A DNA stretch of 64,000 bases from an uncultured beta proteobacterium (GCA_903934295.1 CAIZNI010000040.1:62001-126000), one strand, 5' to 3'; positions 48,208 through 59,708 are shown, counted from the first letter of the stretch. A program made the numbers and translations. Notes: generated from the sequence alone by a model not told the origin.

Positions 48208-49452
48208 TCAGGCGACCCCCCGGGCCGCTGCGCCCGGCCGGTCAGCGAGTGCCGGAATCGTCCAGAAGATCGCCAGACCCGCCATCGCGCAGGCAGCCGA
48301 CAGGCCGAAGCCGGCGACGTAACCCCCGGTGAGATCGTACAGGGTGCCGCTGGCCCAGGAACCGATCGCGGCGCCGGCGCCCATGCCCAGCATCACCATG
48401 CCGTAGACGCGGCCCATCGCACCGGGAAAGTTGCGTGCGGCCAGCACCGCCACCAGCGGCCCCCGCGAGCCCTGCATGGTGCCGAACAGGACGACGAAGG
48501 CGCCGATCAGGATCAGCGAGGCATGACGCGCGGCCAATGCGAGCATCGCCAGGCCGGCGATCGTTGCGCTGTAGGACAGCAAGGCGACGCGACGCTCGCC
48601 GAAGCGCTCGGCCAGCGCGCCGGCGCCGAGCATGCCGACGATCGACAGCATGCCCACCAGGCCGTAGGTCGAGGCCGCCTGCATCGGCGAGAAGCCGGAC
48701 TCGATCAGGCAGGCGACCAGCTGGACGCTGATGGCATAGGTGCTGATGGCGGTGAAGAACAGGATGCCGGTGAGCGACCAGAACAGCGGCGTGCGCAGGG
48801 CCCGCGCATGGGTCCACGGCGTCGCGGCGGCGCTGCCCGGTGCCCGGGCGCCAGGGGCCGTGGGCGTGCCGGCGGCGATGACGCGCCAGGGCAGCAGCAT
48901 CAGCGGCACCCACAGCGCGAGCAGCCCGACACCCAGCACCTGATAGGCGCCGCGCCAGCCCAGGTGCTCGACCAGCCATTGCGCCAGCGGCGCGATCAGC
49001 AGCATCCCGGTGCCCAGCGCCGCCGACAGGATGCCCATCGCGGTGGGCAGGCGGGTGCTGAACCAGCGGCTGGCCAGGCTCGACGCGGTGACCGAGCCGA
49101 TCAGGCTGCCGCCGATGGCGCCGAACACACCGGTGAGCAGGTAGAGCTGCCAGACCGAGTGCACCTGCGAGGCCAGCGAACAGGTCGCGCCGAACAGCGC
49201 CAGCCCGACGCCATAGCAGCGTCGCGGACCGAGCCGGTCGATCGCCCAGCCGGCGACCGGCGACATCAGCCCGAGGACCAGCATGTAGGTGGAATAGACG
49301 CCGGTGAGGGACGCCCGCTCGGCGTCGAATTCCCGGGCCACCGGCAGCAGGAAGACAGCGAAGCTGTCGCCGATGCCGCGCGAGAGGATGTTCATCACGG
49401 TGCACAGGGCCAGCACGCCGACCGCGCGCCGTTGATCGACGGAGATTGTCAC
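48208..49452 (-). CDS. Major facilitator superfamily transporter
   Basis: A 414-residue inner-membrane protein with about 12 hydrophobic helices in two halves and a central cytoplasmic loop near residues 195-220. The pattern, including PVAGWAIDRLGPRR between helices 2 and 3, is that of MFS carriers of the oxalate/formate and monocarboxylate type. It starts at GTG 49452 without a clear ribosome-binding site. It is divergent from the monooxygenase gene and probably imports the pathway substrate, an inference from position only. Confidence 0.88.
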   Translation of the reverse strand: MTISVDQRRAVGVLALCTVMNILSRGIGDSFAVFLLPVAREFDAERASLTGVYSTYMLVLGLMSPVAGWAIDRLGPRRCYGVGLALFGATCSLASQVHSVWQLYLLTGVFGAIGGSLIGSVTASSLASRWFSTRLPTAMGILSAALGTGMLLIAPLAQWLVEHLGWRGAYQVLGVGLLALWVPLMLLPWRVIAAGTPTAPGARAPGSAAATPWTHARALRTPLFWSLTGILFFTAISTYAISVQLVACLIESGFSPMQAASTYGLVGMLSIVGMLGAGALAERFGERRVALLSYSATIAGLAMLALAARHASLILIGAFVVLFGTMQGSRGPLVAVLAARNFPGAMGRVYGMVMLGMGAGAAIGSWASGTLYDLTGGYVAGFGLSAACAMAGLAIFWTIPALADRPGAAARGVA

Positions 49453-49520
49453 AGTCGCTGTACCGTATCATGAGGCAAAACCCCAGGTAAACGCAGCACC
49501 AATGGGTATCATCCCGTTTG

Positions 49521-49541
49521 CCGATCGCCTGACCGATCGGT
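49521..49541. promoter_or_regulatory. Palindromic operator candidate between MFS and monooxygenase genes
   Basis: The 137-bp divergent region contains CCGATCG and CGATCGG as a 7-bp inverted repeat with a 6-nt spacer, and within it the 10-bp perfect palindrome ACCGATCGGT (49532-49541). Palindromes of this form are common TetR-family sites. No regulator gene of that family is in the window. Confidence 0.4.
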
Positions 49542-49589
49542 TTCGCTGGATGAACAAACCTCAGGCGCCTGGCGCGGCAGGGAGACGAC

Positions 49590-51230
<1,641 letters not shown>

Positions 51231-51268
51231 ATCCGGCCTTTGCGCCCTCCCACAGGAAGATCTCCGGC

Positions 51269-52546
51269 ATGACCCAGGCCTCCCCCGCACCCGACGCCGC
51301 CGCGACCGGCGCCCCCTCGGCCCACCGCCCCGGCGCACTCGCCGGCGTGCGGGTGCTCGACCTCTCGCGAATCCTCGCCGGCCCCTGGTCGACCCAGAAC
51401 CTGGCCGACATGGGCGCCGACGTGATCAAGGTCGAGCGTCCCGGCGAGGGCGACGACACACGCGCCTGGGGCCCGCCCTTCCTCACCGATCCGGAAACCG
51501 GCCGGATCGACTCCAGCTATTTCATCTCGGTGAACCGCGGCAAGCGCTCGATCACCATCGACATGGCCAGCGCCGAGGGCCAGGCGATGGTGCGCGAACT
51601 GGCCGCGCAAAGCGACATCCTGGTCGAGAACTACAAGGTTGGCACGCTGGCCCGCTACGGGCTGGGCTACGAGGACCTGCGCCAGGTCAACCCGAAGCTC
51701 GTCTACTGCTCGATCACCGGCTTCGGCCAGACCGGGCCGTATGCCGAACTGCCCGGCTACGACTTCGTGTTCCAGGGACTGGGCGGGCTGATGAGCATCA
51801 CCGGCGAGCCCGACGAGGTGCCCGGCGGCGGACCGATGAAAGTCGGCATCGCGGTGGCCGACGTGCTCTCGGGCATGTACGCCACAGTGGCGATCCTGGG
51901 CGGGCTCACCCACGCCCGGGCGACCGGCGTCGGCCAGCAACTCGACATCGCGCTGCTCGACTGCGTGATCGCCCTCACGTCCTACCAGGCCCTGAACTGG
52001 ATGATGTCGGGCAACACGCCCCAGCGCATCGGCAATGCACACTCGAACATCGTGCCCTACCAGGTCTTCGCCTGCCGCGAGGGCCACATCATCATCGCGG
52101 TGGCCAATGACGGTCAGTACCAGCGCTACTGCCAGGCGATCGGCCTGCCCGAGCTGGCCACCGACCCGCGCTACCGGACGGTGGGCGACCGCAACCGCAA
52201 CCGCGGTGAGCTGATCCCGGTCATCGCCGAGCGCATGCGCACCCGCAGCCGCGATGAATGGATCGAGATCCTGAACGCGGTGAACGTGCCCACCGGCCCG
52301 ATCAAGACCATTCCGGAAGCCTTCGATGACCCGCAGGTGGTGCATCGGCAGATGCGCGTGCAGGCGCAGCGCGCCAACGGCCAGGTGCTGCCGCTGCTGG
52401 CCAGCCCGCTGCGCATGTCGGAAACGCCGGTGGCCTACGACCGCGCGCCGCCGCGGCTGGGCGAGCACACCGACGAGGTGCTGCGCACCGTGCTGGGCTA
52501 CAGCGCCGAGAAGATCGCCGCGCTGCGCGCCGCCAAGGCGATCTGA
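51269..52546 (+). CDS. Class III (CaiB/BaiF-type) CoA-transferase
   Basis: A 425-residue family III CoA-transferase. It begins with the family pattern GVRVLDLSRILAGPW, has ADMGADVIKVERPGEGDDTR, and the catalytic aspartate in GYDFVFQG. Such enzymes move CoA from one acyl-CoA (often succinyl-CoA) to an acid, activating it without ATP. It lies between the monooxygenase and the aldo/keto reductase, which starts 2 bp after its stop. Substrate unknown. Confidence 0.93.
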   Translation: MTQASPAPDAAATGAPSAHRPGALAGVRVLDLSRILAGPWSTQNLADMGADVIKVERPGEGDDTRAWGPPFLTDPETGRIDSSYFISVNRGKRSITIDMASAEGQAMVRELAAQSDILVENYKVGTLARYGLGYEDLRQVNPKLVYCSITGFGQTGPYAELPGYDFVFQGLGGLMSITGEPDEVPGGGPMKVGIAVADVLSGMYATVAILGGLTHARATGVGQQLDIALLDCVIALTSYQALNWMMSGNTPQRIGNAHSNIVPYQVFACREGHIIIAVANDGQYQRYCQAIGLPELATDPRYRTVGDRNRNRGELIPVIAERMRTRSRDEWIEILNAVNVPTGPIKTIPEAFDDPQVVHRQMRVQAQRANGQVLPLLASPLRMSETPVAYDRAPPRLGEHTDEVLRTVLGYSAEKIAALRAAKAI

Positions 52547-52548
52547 CG

Positions 52549-53598
52549 ATGGGCACCGACATGCGCTTTCGAAGGCTTCCCGGCACCGACCTGAACGTCT
52601 CCGAGGTCTGCCTGGGCACCATGACCTGGGGTGAACAGAACACCGAGGCCCAGGCCCACGAGCAGCTCGACCACGCGATCGGCGCGGGCATCAACTTCAT
52701 CGACACCGCCGAGATGTACCCGGTGCCGCCGAACGCGCAGACGCAGGGCCGCACCGAGACGATGCTGGGCAACTGGCTCGCCGGGCGCCAACGCGACGCG
52801 CTGGTGATTGCCACCAAGGTGGCGGGCCCGGGCCGGCGCGACTGGATCCGCAACGGCCGCACCGACCTCACCCTGGCCAACATCGCCGAGGCGGTCGACA
52901 CCAGCCTGGCGCGCCTGCGCACCGACTACATCGACCTCTATCAGATCCACTGGCCGCAGCGCAATGTGCCGATGTTCGGCGCCACCGAGTTCGATCCGAC
53001 CAAGGAGCGCGACGGGCCGGCGATCGAGGAGCAGGTGCAGGCGATGGCCGCGATGATCCGGGCGGGCAAGATCCGCCACTACGGGTTGTCCAACGAGACC
53101 ACCTGGGGCCTGTGCGAGTTTCATCGCGTGGCCCGCGCGCTGGGCGTGCCCGGCCCGGTCACCACCCAGAACAGCTACAGCCTGGTGTCGCGCGGCGCCG
53201 ACGGCGACCTGGCCGAGGCGATGCACCGGCTGGGCATGTCGCTGCTGGCCTACAGCCCGCTGGCCGGCGGCATGCTGAGCGGGAAATACGCCGGCGGCGC
53301 ACGGCCGGCCGGCAGCCGCTTCGCGATGTTCGACCAGCTGGGCGCGCGCTACCGCAAGCCGCTGGTGCTCGAAGCCACCGATGCTTATCTCGCGCTGGCC
53401 GCCGAGTGCGGCCTGACACCGGCGCAACTCGCGCTGGGCTATGTGCGCAGCCGCTGGTTCACCGGCGCCAGCATCATCGGCGCGACCTCGCTTGCGCAGC
53501 TGCGCGAGAACATCGCCGGCGCGCAGTTCGCGCTGGCGCCTGCGGTGCTCGAACGCATCGCCGAGATCCAGCTGCGTTATCCGAACCCGGCTGGCTGA
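52549..53598 (+). CDS. Aldo/keto reductase (Tas-like)
   Basis: A 349-residue NADPH-dependent aldo/keto reductase. The catalytic tetrad is present: Asp and Tyr in FIDTAEMY, Lys in IATKVAG and His in YQIHWPQ. The segment NAQTQGRTETMLGNWL is typical of the Tas subfamily. It follows the first CoA-transferase by 2 bp and precedes the second by 22 bp, so it belongs to the same operon and may reduce a pathway carbonyl compound. Confidence 0.92.
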   Translation: MGTDMRFRRLPGTDLNVSEVCLGTMTWGEQNTEAQAHEQLDHAIGAGINFIDTAEMYPVPPNAQTQGRTETMLGNWLAGRQRDALVIATKVAGPGRRDWIRNGRTDLTLANIAEAVDTSLARLRTDYIDLYQIHWPQRNVPMFGATEFDPTKERDGPAIEEQVQAMAAMIRAGKIRHYGLSNETTWGLCEFHRVARALGVPGPVTTQNSYSLVSRGADGDLAEAMHRLGMSLLAYSPLAGGMLSGKYAGGARPAGSRFAMFDQLGARYRKPLVLEATDAYLALAAECGLTPAQLALGYVRSRWFTGASIIGATSLAQLRENIAGAQFALAPAVLERIAEIQLRYPNPAG

Positions 53599-53620
53599 CC
53601 CCACTCGACAGGAATCCACC

Positions 53621-54844
53621 ATGAGCTACGACGCGCCGTTCGCCGGCCTGAAGGTGATCGATCTGAGCCAGGGCATCGCCGGCCCCTACTGCGGGATGCT
53701 GCTGGCGCAGCAGGGTGCGCAGGTGATCAAGGTGGAAGGCACCGGCGAGGGCGACTGGAGCCGGGTGCTGGGCGCGCGCTACGGCGACCACACCACCTTC
53801 TCGATCATCGGCAACCTGGGCAAGCGCAGCGTGGCGCTGGACCTGAAGACCGACGCGGGTCGGGCGGTGCTGTGGCGCCTGCTGGCCGGCGCCGATGTGT
53901 TCATCGAAGGCTTTCGGCCGGGCGTGATCAAGCGCCTGGGCTTTGACTACGACACCGTGTCGGCCCGGGTCGAGCGCCTCGTCTACCTGTCGATCTCGGG
54001 CTTTGGCCAGAGCGGCCCGCTGGTCGGGCGGCCGGCGATGGACCCGGTGCTGCAGGCCTTCACCGGCCTGACCGCCGAGAACCATGGCGAAGACGGCATT
54101 CCGCACCGGGTGCCGGTGATCCCGGTCGACATGGTGACCTCGCTGTATGCCTTCCAGGCGGTGTCGTCGGCGCTCTATGCGCGGCGCGACGAGACGGGCG
54201 GACGCTACCTCGAGGCGAGCCTGATGCAGGGCGCCGCCGGCCTGCAGGCGATCCGCATGATGTCGGCGATCCTGGAGGGCGGACCGGTGCGCCCGGGGGG
54301 CGTGCCGCACGGCGTCTTCCAGACCCGCGACGGCTGGATCTCGGTCACCGCGATCCATGACCGGGAATGGCACGCCCTGTGCGGCGCCATCGAGCGGCCC
54401 GACTGGGCGACCGATCCGCGCTTCGCGCTCAAGGCCGGCCGCTTCGAGCATGAGACGACCCTGATGGCGCTGCTGCGCGAGGTGCTGGCGACCCAGACCA
54501 CCGCGCACTGGTCGCAGCGGCTCGCCGCGGCCAATGTCATGCACGAGCGGGTCAACCGCTATGCCGACTTCGTCAAGGAGCCGCAGGTGACCGAGACGGG
54601 GCTGATCGCCTGGCTCACGCAGGCCGGCGTGCCGTGTCCGGTGCCGGTGGCCAACCTGCCGGGCATGGCGCGGTTCGCCGATGGCACCGCGCTGGCGACC
54701 TCACCGATCCTGGGCCAGCACACCGCGCAGGTGCTGGGCGAGCACGGCTACACCGGCGACGAGATCGCGGCGCTGGCGGCCAGCGGGGTGATCGGGCTCC
54801 CGAAGACGCCGCCCGCCGGGCCTGCGCCGACCGCATCGTCGTGA
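53621..54844 (+). CDS. Second class III (CaiB/BaiF-type) CoA-transferase
   Basis: A 407-residue family III CoA-transferase, clearly diverged from the one at 51269. It begins GLKVIDLSQGIAGPYCGMLLA and has the catalytic Asp in PAMDPVLQAFTG. Two transferases in one operon suggest two acids that must be activated, or subunits of a heteromeric enzyme, as occurs in succinyl-CoA:benzylsuccinate or mesaconate systems. An AGGAA precedes the ATG. Confidence 0.92.
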   Translation: MSYDAPFAGLKVIDLSQGIAGPYCGMLLAQQGAQVIKVEGTGEGDWSRVLGARYGDHTTFSIIGNLGKRSVALDLKTDAGRAVLWRLLAGADVFIEGFRPGVIKRLGFDYDTVSARVERLVYLSISGFGQSGPLVGRPAMDPVLQAFTGLTAENHGEDGIPHRVPVIPVDMVTSLYAFQAVSSALYARRDETGGRYLEASLMQGAAGLQAIRMMSAILEGGPVRPGGVPHGVFQTRDGWISVTAIHDREWHALCGAIERPDWATDPRFALKAGRFEHETTLMALLREVLATQTTAHWSQRLAAANVMHERVNRYADFVKEPQVTETGLIAWLTQAGVPCPVPVANLPGMARFADGTALATSPILGQHTAQVLGEHGYTGDEIAALAASGVIGLPKTPPAGPAPTASS

Positions 54845-55010
54845 TGCAGGTGCACCGCCGGGTCAAGGTTGACCGGATACTGCCGGTGCTGCGCCCTGCG
54901 AGGCGCTGCCGGGTTTCGGCGCGCTGACGTCCCGAATCCGCCGCCCCGCGTCGCCGGCGGGCGGCGGCGCAGCGCCGGGACGGGGGTCGATCGGATAAAA
55001 TCCGGTCACC

Positions 55011-57605
55011 ATGAACAAAACCCACCGCACCCCCCTGAGCGGCACTGCCCTGGACTACTTCGACGCCCGCGCGGCGGTCGATGCGATCCGGCCCGGCGCC
55101 TTCGACACGCTTCCCTACACCTCGCGAGTGCTCGCCGAGAACCTGGTGCGGCGCTGCGATCCCGCCACGCTGGATGCCTCGCTCGGCCAGCTCATCGACC
55201 GCCAGCGCGACCTCGACTTCCCCTGGTTTCCCGCGCGCGTGGTCTGCCACGACATCCTCGGGCAGACCGCGCTGGTCGACCTCGCCGGCCTGCGCGACGC
55301 GATCGCCGACCAGGGCGGCGACCCGGCCCAGGTGAACCCGGTGGTGCCGGTGCAGCTCATCGTCGACCATTCGCTGGCCGTCGAGTGCGGCGGATTCATG
55401 CCCGATGCCTTCGAGCGCAACCGCGCCATCGAGGATCGCCGCAACGAGGATCGCTTCCACTTCATCGACTGGACCAAGCGGGCCTTCAAGAACGTCGATG
55501 TGATCCCGCCGGGCAACGGGATCATGCACCAGATCAACCTCGAGAAAATGTCGCCGGTGATCCAGGTTCTCGACGGCGTGGCCTTCCCCGACACCTGCGT
55601 GGGCACCGACAGCCACACCCCGCACGTCGACGCGCTGGGCGTGCTGGCCATCGGCGTAGGCGGCCTGGAAGCCGAGAACGTGATGCTGGGCCGCGCCTCC
55701 TGGATGCGCCTGCCCGACATCGTCGGCGTCGAGCTCTCCGGCCGGCCGCAGCCGGGCATCACCGCCACCGACCTGGTGCTGGCGCTGACCGAGTTCCTGC
55801 GCCAGCAGAAGGTGGTCGGGGCCTACCTCGAGTTCCGCGGCGAAGGCGCCGCTGCGCTGACGCTCGGCGACCGGGCCACCATCTCGAACATGGCGCCGGA
55901 ATACGGCGCGACCGCGGCGATGTTCTTCATCGACCAGCAGACCATCGACTACCTGAAGCTCACCGGCCGCGAAGACGAACAGGTGCGGCTGGTGGAAACC
56001 TATGCCCGCCAGGCCGGCCTGTGGGCCGACAGCCTGGCGAGCGCCCAGTACGAGCGCACGCTGCGCTTTGACCTGAGCAACGTGGTGCGCAACATGGCCG
56101 GTCCGTCGAACCCCCACGCCCGGGTCGCCACCACCGACCTGGCCGCCCGCGGCATCGCCGGGCACTGGGACGAAGTCCCCGGGCAGATGCCCGACGGCGC
56201 GGTGATCATCGCCGCCATCACCAGTTGCACCAACACCAGCAATCCGCGCAATGTGATCGCCGCCGGTCTGCTCGCGCGCAACGCCAACCGGCTCGGCCTG
56301 ACCCGCAAGCCGTGGGTCAAGACCTCGCTGGCGCCCGGCTCCAAGACGGTGGCGCTGTACCTGGACGAAGCCGGCCTGACCGACGATCTGGCGCGCCTGG
56401 GCTTCGGCGTGGTCGCCTTCGCCTGCACCACCTGCAACGGCATGTCGGGCGCGCTCGACCCGGCGATCCAGCAGGAAATCATCGACCGCGACCTCTACAC
56501 CACCGCGGTGCTGTCGGGCAATCGCAACTTCGACGGCCGCATCCACCCCTACGCGAAACAGGCCTTCCTCGCCTCGCCCCCGCTGGTGGTCGCCTACGCG
56601 ATCGCCGGCACGGTGCGCTTCGACATCGAGAAAGATGTGTTCTGCGTGGTCGACGGCCGCGAGATCCGCCTGCGCGACCTGTGGCCCAGCGACGAGGAAA
56701 TCGACGCGGTGGTCCGCGCATCGGTCAAGCCGCAGCAGTTCCGCCAGGTCTATACCCCGATGTTCGACATCGCGCGCGAAGCCACCGCCGCGGTCAGCCC
56801 GCTCTACGACTGGCGGCCGGCGACCACCTACATCCGGCGCCCGCCGTACTGGGAAGGCGCGCTGGCCGGCGAGCGGACCCTGCGGGGCATGCGCCCGCTG
56901 GCGGTGCTGGGCGACAACATCACCACCGACCACCTCTCGCCGTCCAACGCCATCCTGCTCGACAGCGCCGCCGGCGAATACCTGGCCAAGATGGGCCTGC
57001 CCGAAGAAGACTTCAATTCCTACGCGACCCATCGCGGCGACCACCTCACCGCCCAGCGCGCCACCTTCGCCAACCCGACGCTGAAGAATGAAATGGCGGT
57101 GGTCGACGGCAAGCTCAAGGCGGGCTCGCTCGCGCGGGTCGAACCCGAGGGCACGGTGATGCGCATGTGGGAGGCCATCGAGACCTACATGAACCGGCGC
57201 CAGCCGCTGATCATCGTCGCCGGCGCCGACTACGGGCAGGGCTCCTCGCGGGACTGGGCGGCCAAGGGCGTGCGCCTGGCCGGGGTCGAGGCGATCGCCG
57301 CCGAAGGCTTCGAGCGCATCCACCGCACCAACCTGATCGGCATGGGCGTGCTGCCGCTGGAATTCCTGCCGGGCACCACCCGGCGCACGCTGGCCATCGA
57401 CGGCACCGAGACCTACGACGTGGTCGGTGCGCGCACGCCGCGCGCCACGCTGACGCTGGTGATCCGGCGCCGCAACGGCGAGACCGTCGAGGTGCCGATG
57501 ACCTGCCGGCTCGACACCGCCGAGGAAGTGTCGATCTACGAGGCGGGTGGTGTGCTGCAGCGCTTCGCCCAGGACTTCCTCGATTCCACCCTGAAGGCTG
57601 CCTGA
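55011..57605 (+). CDS. acnD: Fe/S-dependent 2-methylisocitrate dehydratase (AcnD type)
   Basis: An aconitase-superfamily protein of 864 residues, the AcnD length (AcnA is about 890-900). The 4Fe-4S cysteines are in SCTNTSNP and ACTTCNGMSG. It dehydrates 2-methylcitrate to 2-methylaconitate in the methylcitrate cycle for propionyl-CoA, working with PrpF, which follows after 8 bp. No prpB, prpC or prpR is in the window. TAAAAT at 54996-55001 ends nine bases before the ATG, and there is no Shine-Dalgarno sequence. Confidence 0.92.
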   Translation: MNKTHRTPLSGTALDYFDARAAVDAIRPGAFDTLPYTSRVLAENLVRRCDPATLDASLGQLIDRQRDLDFPWFPARVVCHDILGQTALVDLAGLRDAIADQGGDPAQVNPVVPVQLIVDHSLAVECGGFMPDAFERNRAIEDRRNEDRFHFIDWTKRAFKNVDVIPPGNGIMHQINLEKMSPVIQVLDGVAFPDTCVGTDSHTPHVDALGVLAIGVGGLEAENVMLGRASWMRLPDIVGVELSGRPQPGITATDLVLALTEFLRQQKVVGAYLEFRGEGAAALTLGDRATISNMAPEYGATAAMFFIDQQTIDYLKLTGREDEQVRLVETYARQAGLWADSLASAQYERTLRFDLSNVVRNMAGPSNPHARVATTDLAARGIAGHWDEVPGQMPDGAVIIAAITSCTNTSNPRNVIAAGLLARNANRLGLTRKPWVKTSLAPGSKTVALYLDEAGLTDDLARLGFGVVAFACTTCNGMSGALDPAIQQEIIDRDLYTTAVLSGNRNFDGRIHPYAKQAFLASPPLVVAYAIAGTVRFDIEKDVFCVVDGREIRLRDLWPSDEEIDAVVRASVKPQQFRQVYTPMFDIAREATAAVSPLYDWRPATTYIRRPPYWEGALAGERTLRGMRPLAVLGDNITTDHLSPSNAILLDSAAGEYLAKMGLPEEDFNSYATHRGDHLTAQRATFANPTLKNEMAVVDGKLKAGSLARVEPEGTVMRMWEAIETYMNRRQPLIIVAGADYGQGSSRDWAAKGVRLAGVEAIAAEGFERIHRTNLIGMGVLPLEFLPGTTRRTLAIDGTETYDVVGARTPRATLTLVIRRRNGETVEVPMTCRLDTAEEVSIYEAGGVLQRFAQDFLDSTLKAA

Positions 57606-57613
57606 GGAAGACC

Positions 57614-58804
57614 ATGGCCCACGTTCCCCAGATCCGGATTCCCGCCACCTACCTGCGCGGAGGCACCAGCAAGGGCGTGTTCTTCCGCCTGCAGGACCTG
57701 CCGGCGACGGCACAGGTCCCGGGGAAGGCGCGCGATGCGCTGCTGATGCGCGTGATCGGCAGCCCCGACCCCTACGGCAAGCAGATCGACGGCATGGGCG
57801 CCGCCACCTCGAGCACCAGCAAAACCGTCATCCTGTCGCGCAGCAGCCGCCCCGACCATGACGTCGACTACCTGTTCGGCCAGGTGTCGATCGATTCGGC
57901 CTTCGTCGACTGGAGCGGCAACTGCGGCAACCTGTCGGCCGCGGTCGGCCCGTTTGCCATCTCCAACGGGCTGGTCGATCCGGCACGGGTGCCGCACGAC
58001 GGCGTTGCCGTGGTGCGCATCTGGCAGGCCAACATCGGCAAGACCATCGTGTCGCACGTGCCCATCACCGGCGGCGCCGTCCAGGAAACCGGCGACTTCG
58101 AGCTCGATGGCGTGACCTTCCCGGCCGCCGAGGTGCAACTCGAATTCATGGATCCGGCCGCCGACGAAGACGGCGCGGGCGGCTCGATGTTTCCCACCGG
58201 CAACCTGGTCGATGACCTCGAGGTACCCGGCATCGGCGTGCTCAAGGCCACGATGATCAACGCCGGCATCCCGACCATCTTTCTGAACGCGGAACAGATC
58301 GGCTACACCGGCACCGAACTGCAGGACGCGATCAACGGCGACCCCAAGGCGCTGGCGACGTTCGAAACGATCCGGGCCCACGGCGCGCTGCGCATGGGGC
58401 TGATCAGCCATGTCGATGAAGCGGCCAAGCGCCAGCACACCCCCAAGGTGGCCTTCGTCGCGAAGCCGGCAAACTATGTCGCGTCCAGCGGCAAGCCGGT
58501 GGCGGCGGCCGACGTCGACCTGCTGGTGCGGGCGCTATCGATGGGCAAGCTGCACCACGCGATGATGGGCACGGCAGCGGTGGCGATCGGCACCGCGGCG
58601 GCAATCCCCGGCACCCTGGTGAACCTGGCGGCAGGCGGGGGCGCGCGCGAGGCGGTTCGCTTCGGCCATCCCTCCGGCACCCTGCGGGTGGGCGCGCAGG
58701 CCCGTCAGGAGGGCGGCGAGTGGGTGGTCAGCAAGGCCATCATGAGCCGCAGCGCGCGGGTGCTGATGGAAGGCTGGGTCCGGGTGCCGGGCGACGCCTT
58801 CTAA
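57614..58804 (+). CDS. prpF: 2-methylaconitate cis-trans isomerase PrpF
   Basis: PrpF isomerises the trans product of AcnD to cis-2-methylaconitate. The 396-residue protein has the N-terminal pattern PATYLRGGTSKGVFF, with the catalytic-type Lys in TSKG, and the family stretches SGNCGNLSAAVG and GHPSGTLRVGA. It is 8 bp after acnD with AGGAAG before the ATG. The fold is diaminopimelate epimerase-like. Related tautomerases (GalD type) exist, but the acnD pairing favours PrpF. Confidence 0.94.
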   Translation: MAHVPQIRIPATYLRGGTSKGVFFRLQDLPATAQVPGKARDALLMRVIGSPDPYGKQIDGMGAATSSTSKTVILSRSSRPDHDVDYLFGQVSIDSAFVDWSGNCGNLSAAVGPFAISNGLVDPARVPHDGVAVVRIWQANIGKTIVSHVPITGGAVQETGDFELDGVTFPAAEVQLEFMDPAADEDGAGGSMFPTGNLVDDLEVPGIGVLKATMINAGIPTIFLNAEQIGYTGTELQDAINGDPKALATFETIRAHGALRMGLISHVDEAAKRQHTPKVAFVAKPANYVASSGKPVAAADVDLLVRALSMGKLHHAMMGTAAVAIGTAAAIPGTLVNLAAGGGAREAVRFGHPSGTLRVGAQARQEGGEWVVSKAIMSRSARVLMEGWVRVPGDAF

Positions 58805-58828
58805 AAGACGCACCGCCCGGCACAGCCC

Positions 58829-59704
58829 TCAGGCGGGGTTCGCCGCCAGGTGCCCGAGCAGCAGCTCGCCGATCCGCTGCGGCTGCTGATCGGTCGAAAA
58901 ATGCCCGACGCCGGGCAGGATCTCGATGCGGAACGGCGCACTGACGAACTCGGCCGTGCCCTCGGCCGCCGCGCGGCTGACGGACGAATCGGCATCGCCC
59001 CAGACATACAGCGTGGGCACCCGGATCACGCCGATCGACACCCGCAATTCGCGCTGCGCCCGGTACCAGGCGAGCGCTGCCTCGAGCGCCTCGGGGCTGC
59101 CGAGCACCGACAGGTACATCGCGAGCGCCTCGGGCGGCACGCCCGCATCGGCCAGGCCGTTGCGCAAACGCCGCGCACCATCGGCCAGCAGCATCGGCCC
59201 GGTGGCCGGATCCAGGAACGCGCGATGGTGGCGGGACCGGTGCTTCTGGTCGCCGTCGGCCGCCGCCAGGGCCCGCTGAAAAGCGGCCGGATGCGGGCGC
59301 GACAGGATGGTGAGCGAGGCCAGCCGATCGGGATGACGGTCGGCCACTCCCCAGGACACCTGGCCGCCCCAGTCATGACCCACCAGATGAAACCGCGACT
59401 GTCCCTGACCGCAGGCGGCGACGATGTCGATCGCGTCCTGGACCAGGTGGTCGTACCCATAGTTGGCCAGATCGGCGGGGTCGGGCCGCGCACCCGGCGA
59501 GTAGCCGCGCTGGTCGGGCGCGACCACCCGGTAACCGGCTGCCGCCAGCACCGGCAGCTGCGCGCGCCAGGTGTGACGCGACTGCGGGTAGCCGTGCAGC
59601 ATCAGCACCAGCGCGCCCTCGGGCGGGCCAGCGACCCAGGCGTCGAAGACCAGCCCGGTGCGGGTGGTGATGCGGCTGAGTTCGGGCAGCGCAGCGCCAG
59701 CCAC
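58829..59704 (-). CDS. Alpha/beta hydrolase, epoxide hydrolase-like
   Basis: A 291-residue alpha/beta hydrolase. The oxyanion-hole motif HGYP is followed by a nucleophile elbow with aspartate in GHDWGG, and the catalytic His is in GVGHFS. An Asp nucleophile marks epoxide hydrolases and haloalkane dehalogenases rather than serine esterases, so hydrolysis of a lactone would be unexpected. It starts at GTG, 4 bp after the MaoC-type gene, and is cotranscribed with it. Confidence 0.87.
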   Translation of the reverse strand: MAGAALPELSRITTRTGLVFDAWVAGPPEGALVLMLHGYPQSRHTWRAQLPVLAAAGYRVVAPDQRGYSPGARPDPADLANYGYDHLVQDAIDIVAACGQGQSRFHLVGHDWGGQVSWGVADRHPDRLASLTILSRPHPAAFQRALAAADGDQKHRSRHHRAFLDPATGPMLLADGARRLRNGLADAGVPPEALAMYLSVLGSPEALEAALAWYRAQRELRVSIGVIRVPTLYVWGDADSSVSRAAAEGTAEFVSAPFRIEILPGVGHFSTDQQPQRIGELLLGHLAANPA

Positions 59705-59708
59705 GGGA

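Noticed and set aside
54996-55001. Promoter of acnD
   Set aside because: TAAAAT is present but no -35 hexamer can be placed and the leader would be only a few bases, so it was not listed as a promoter.
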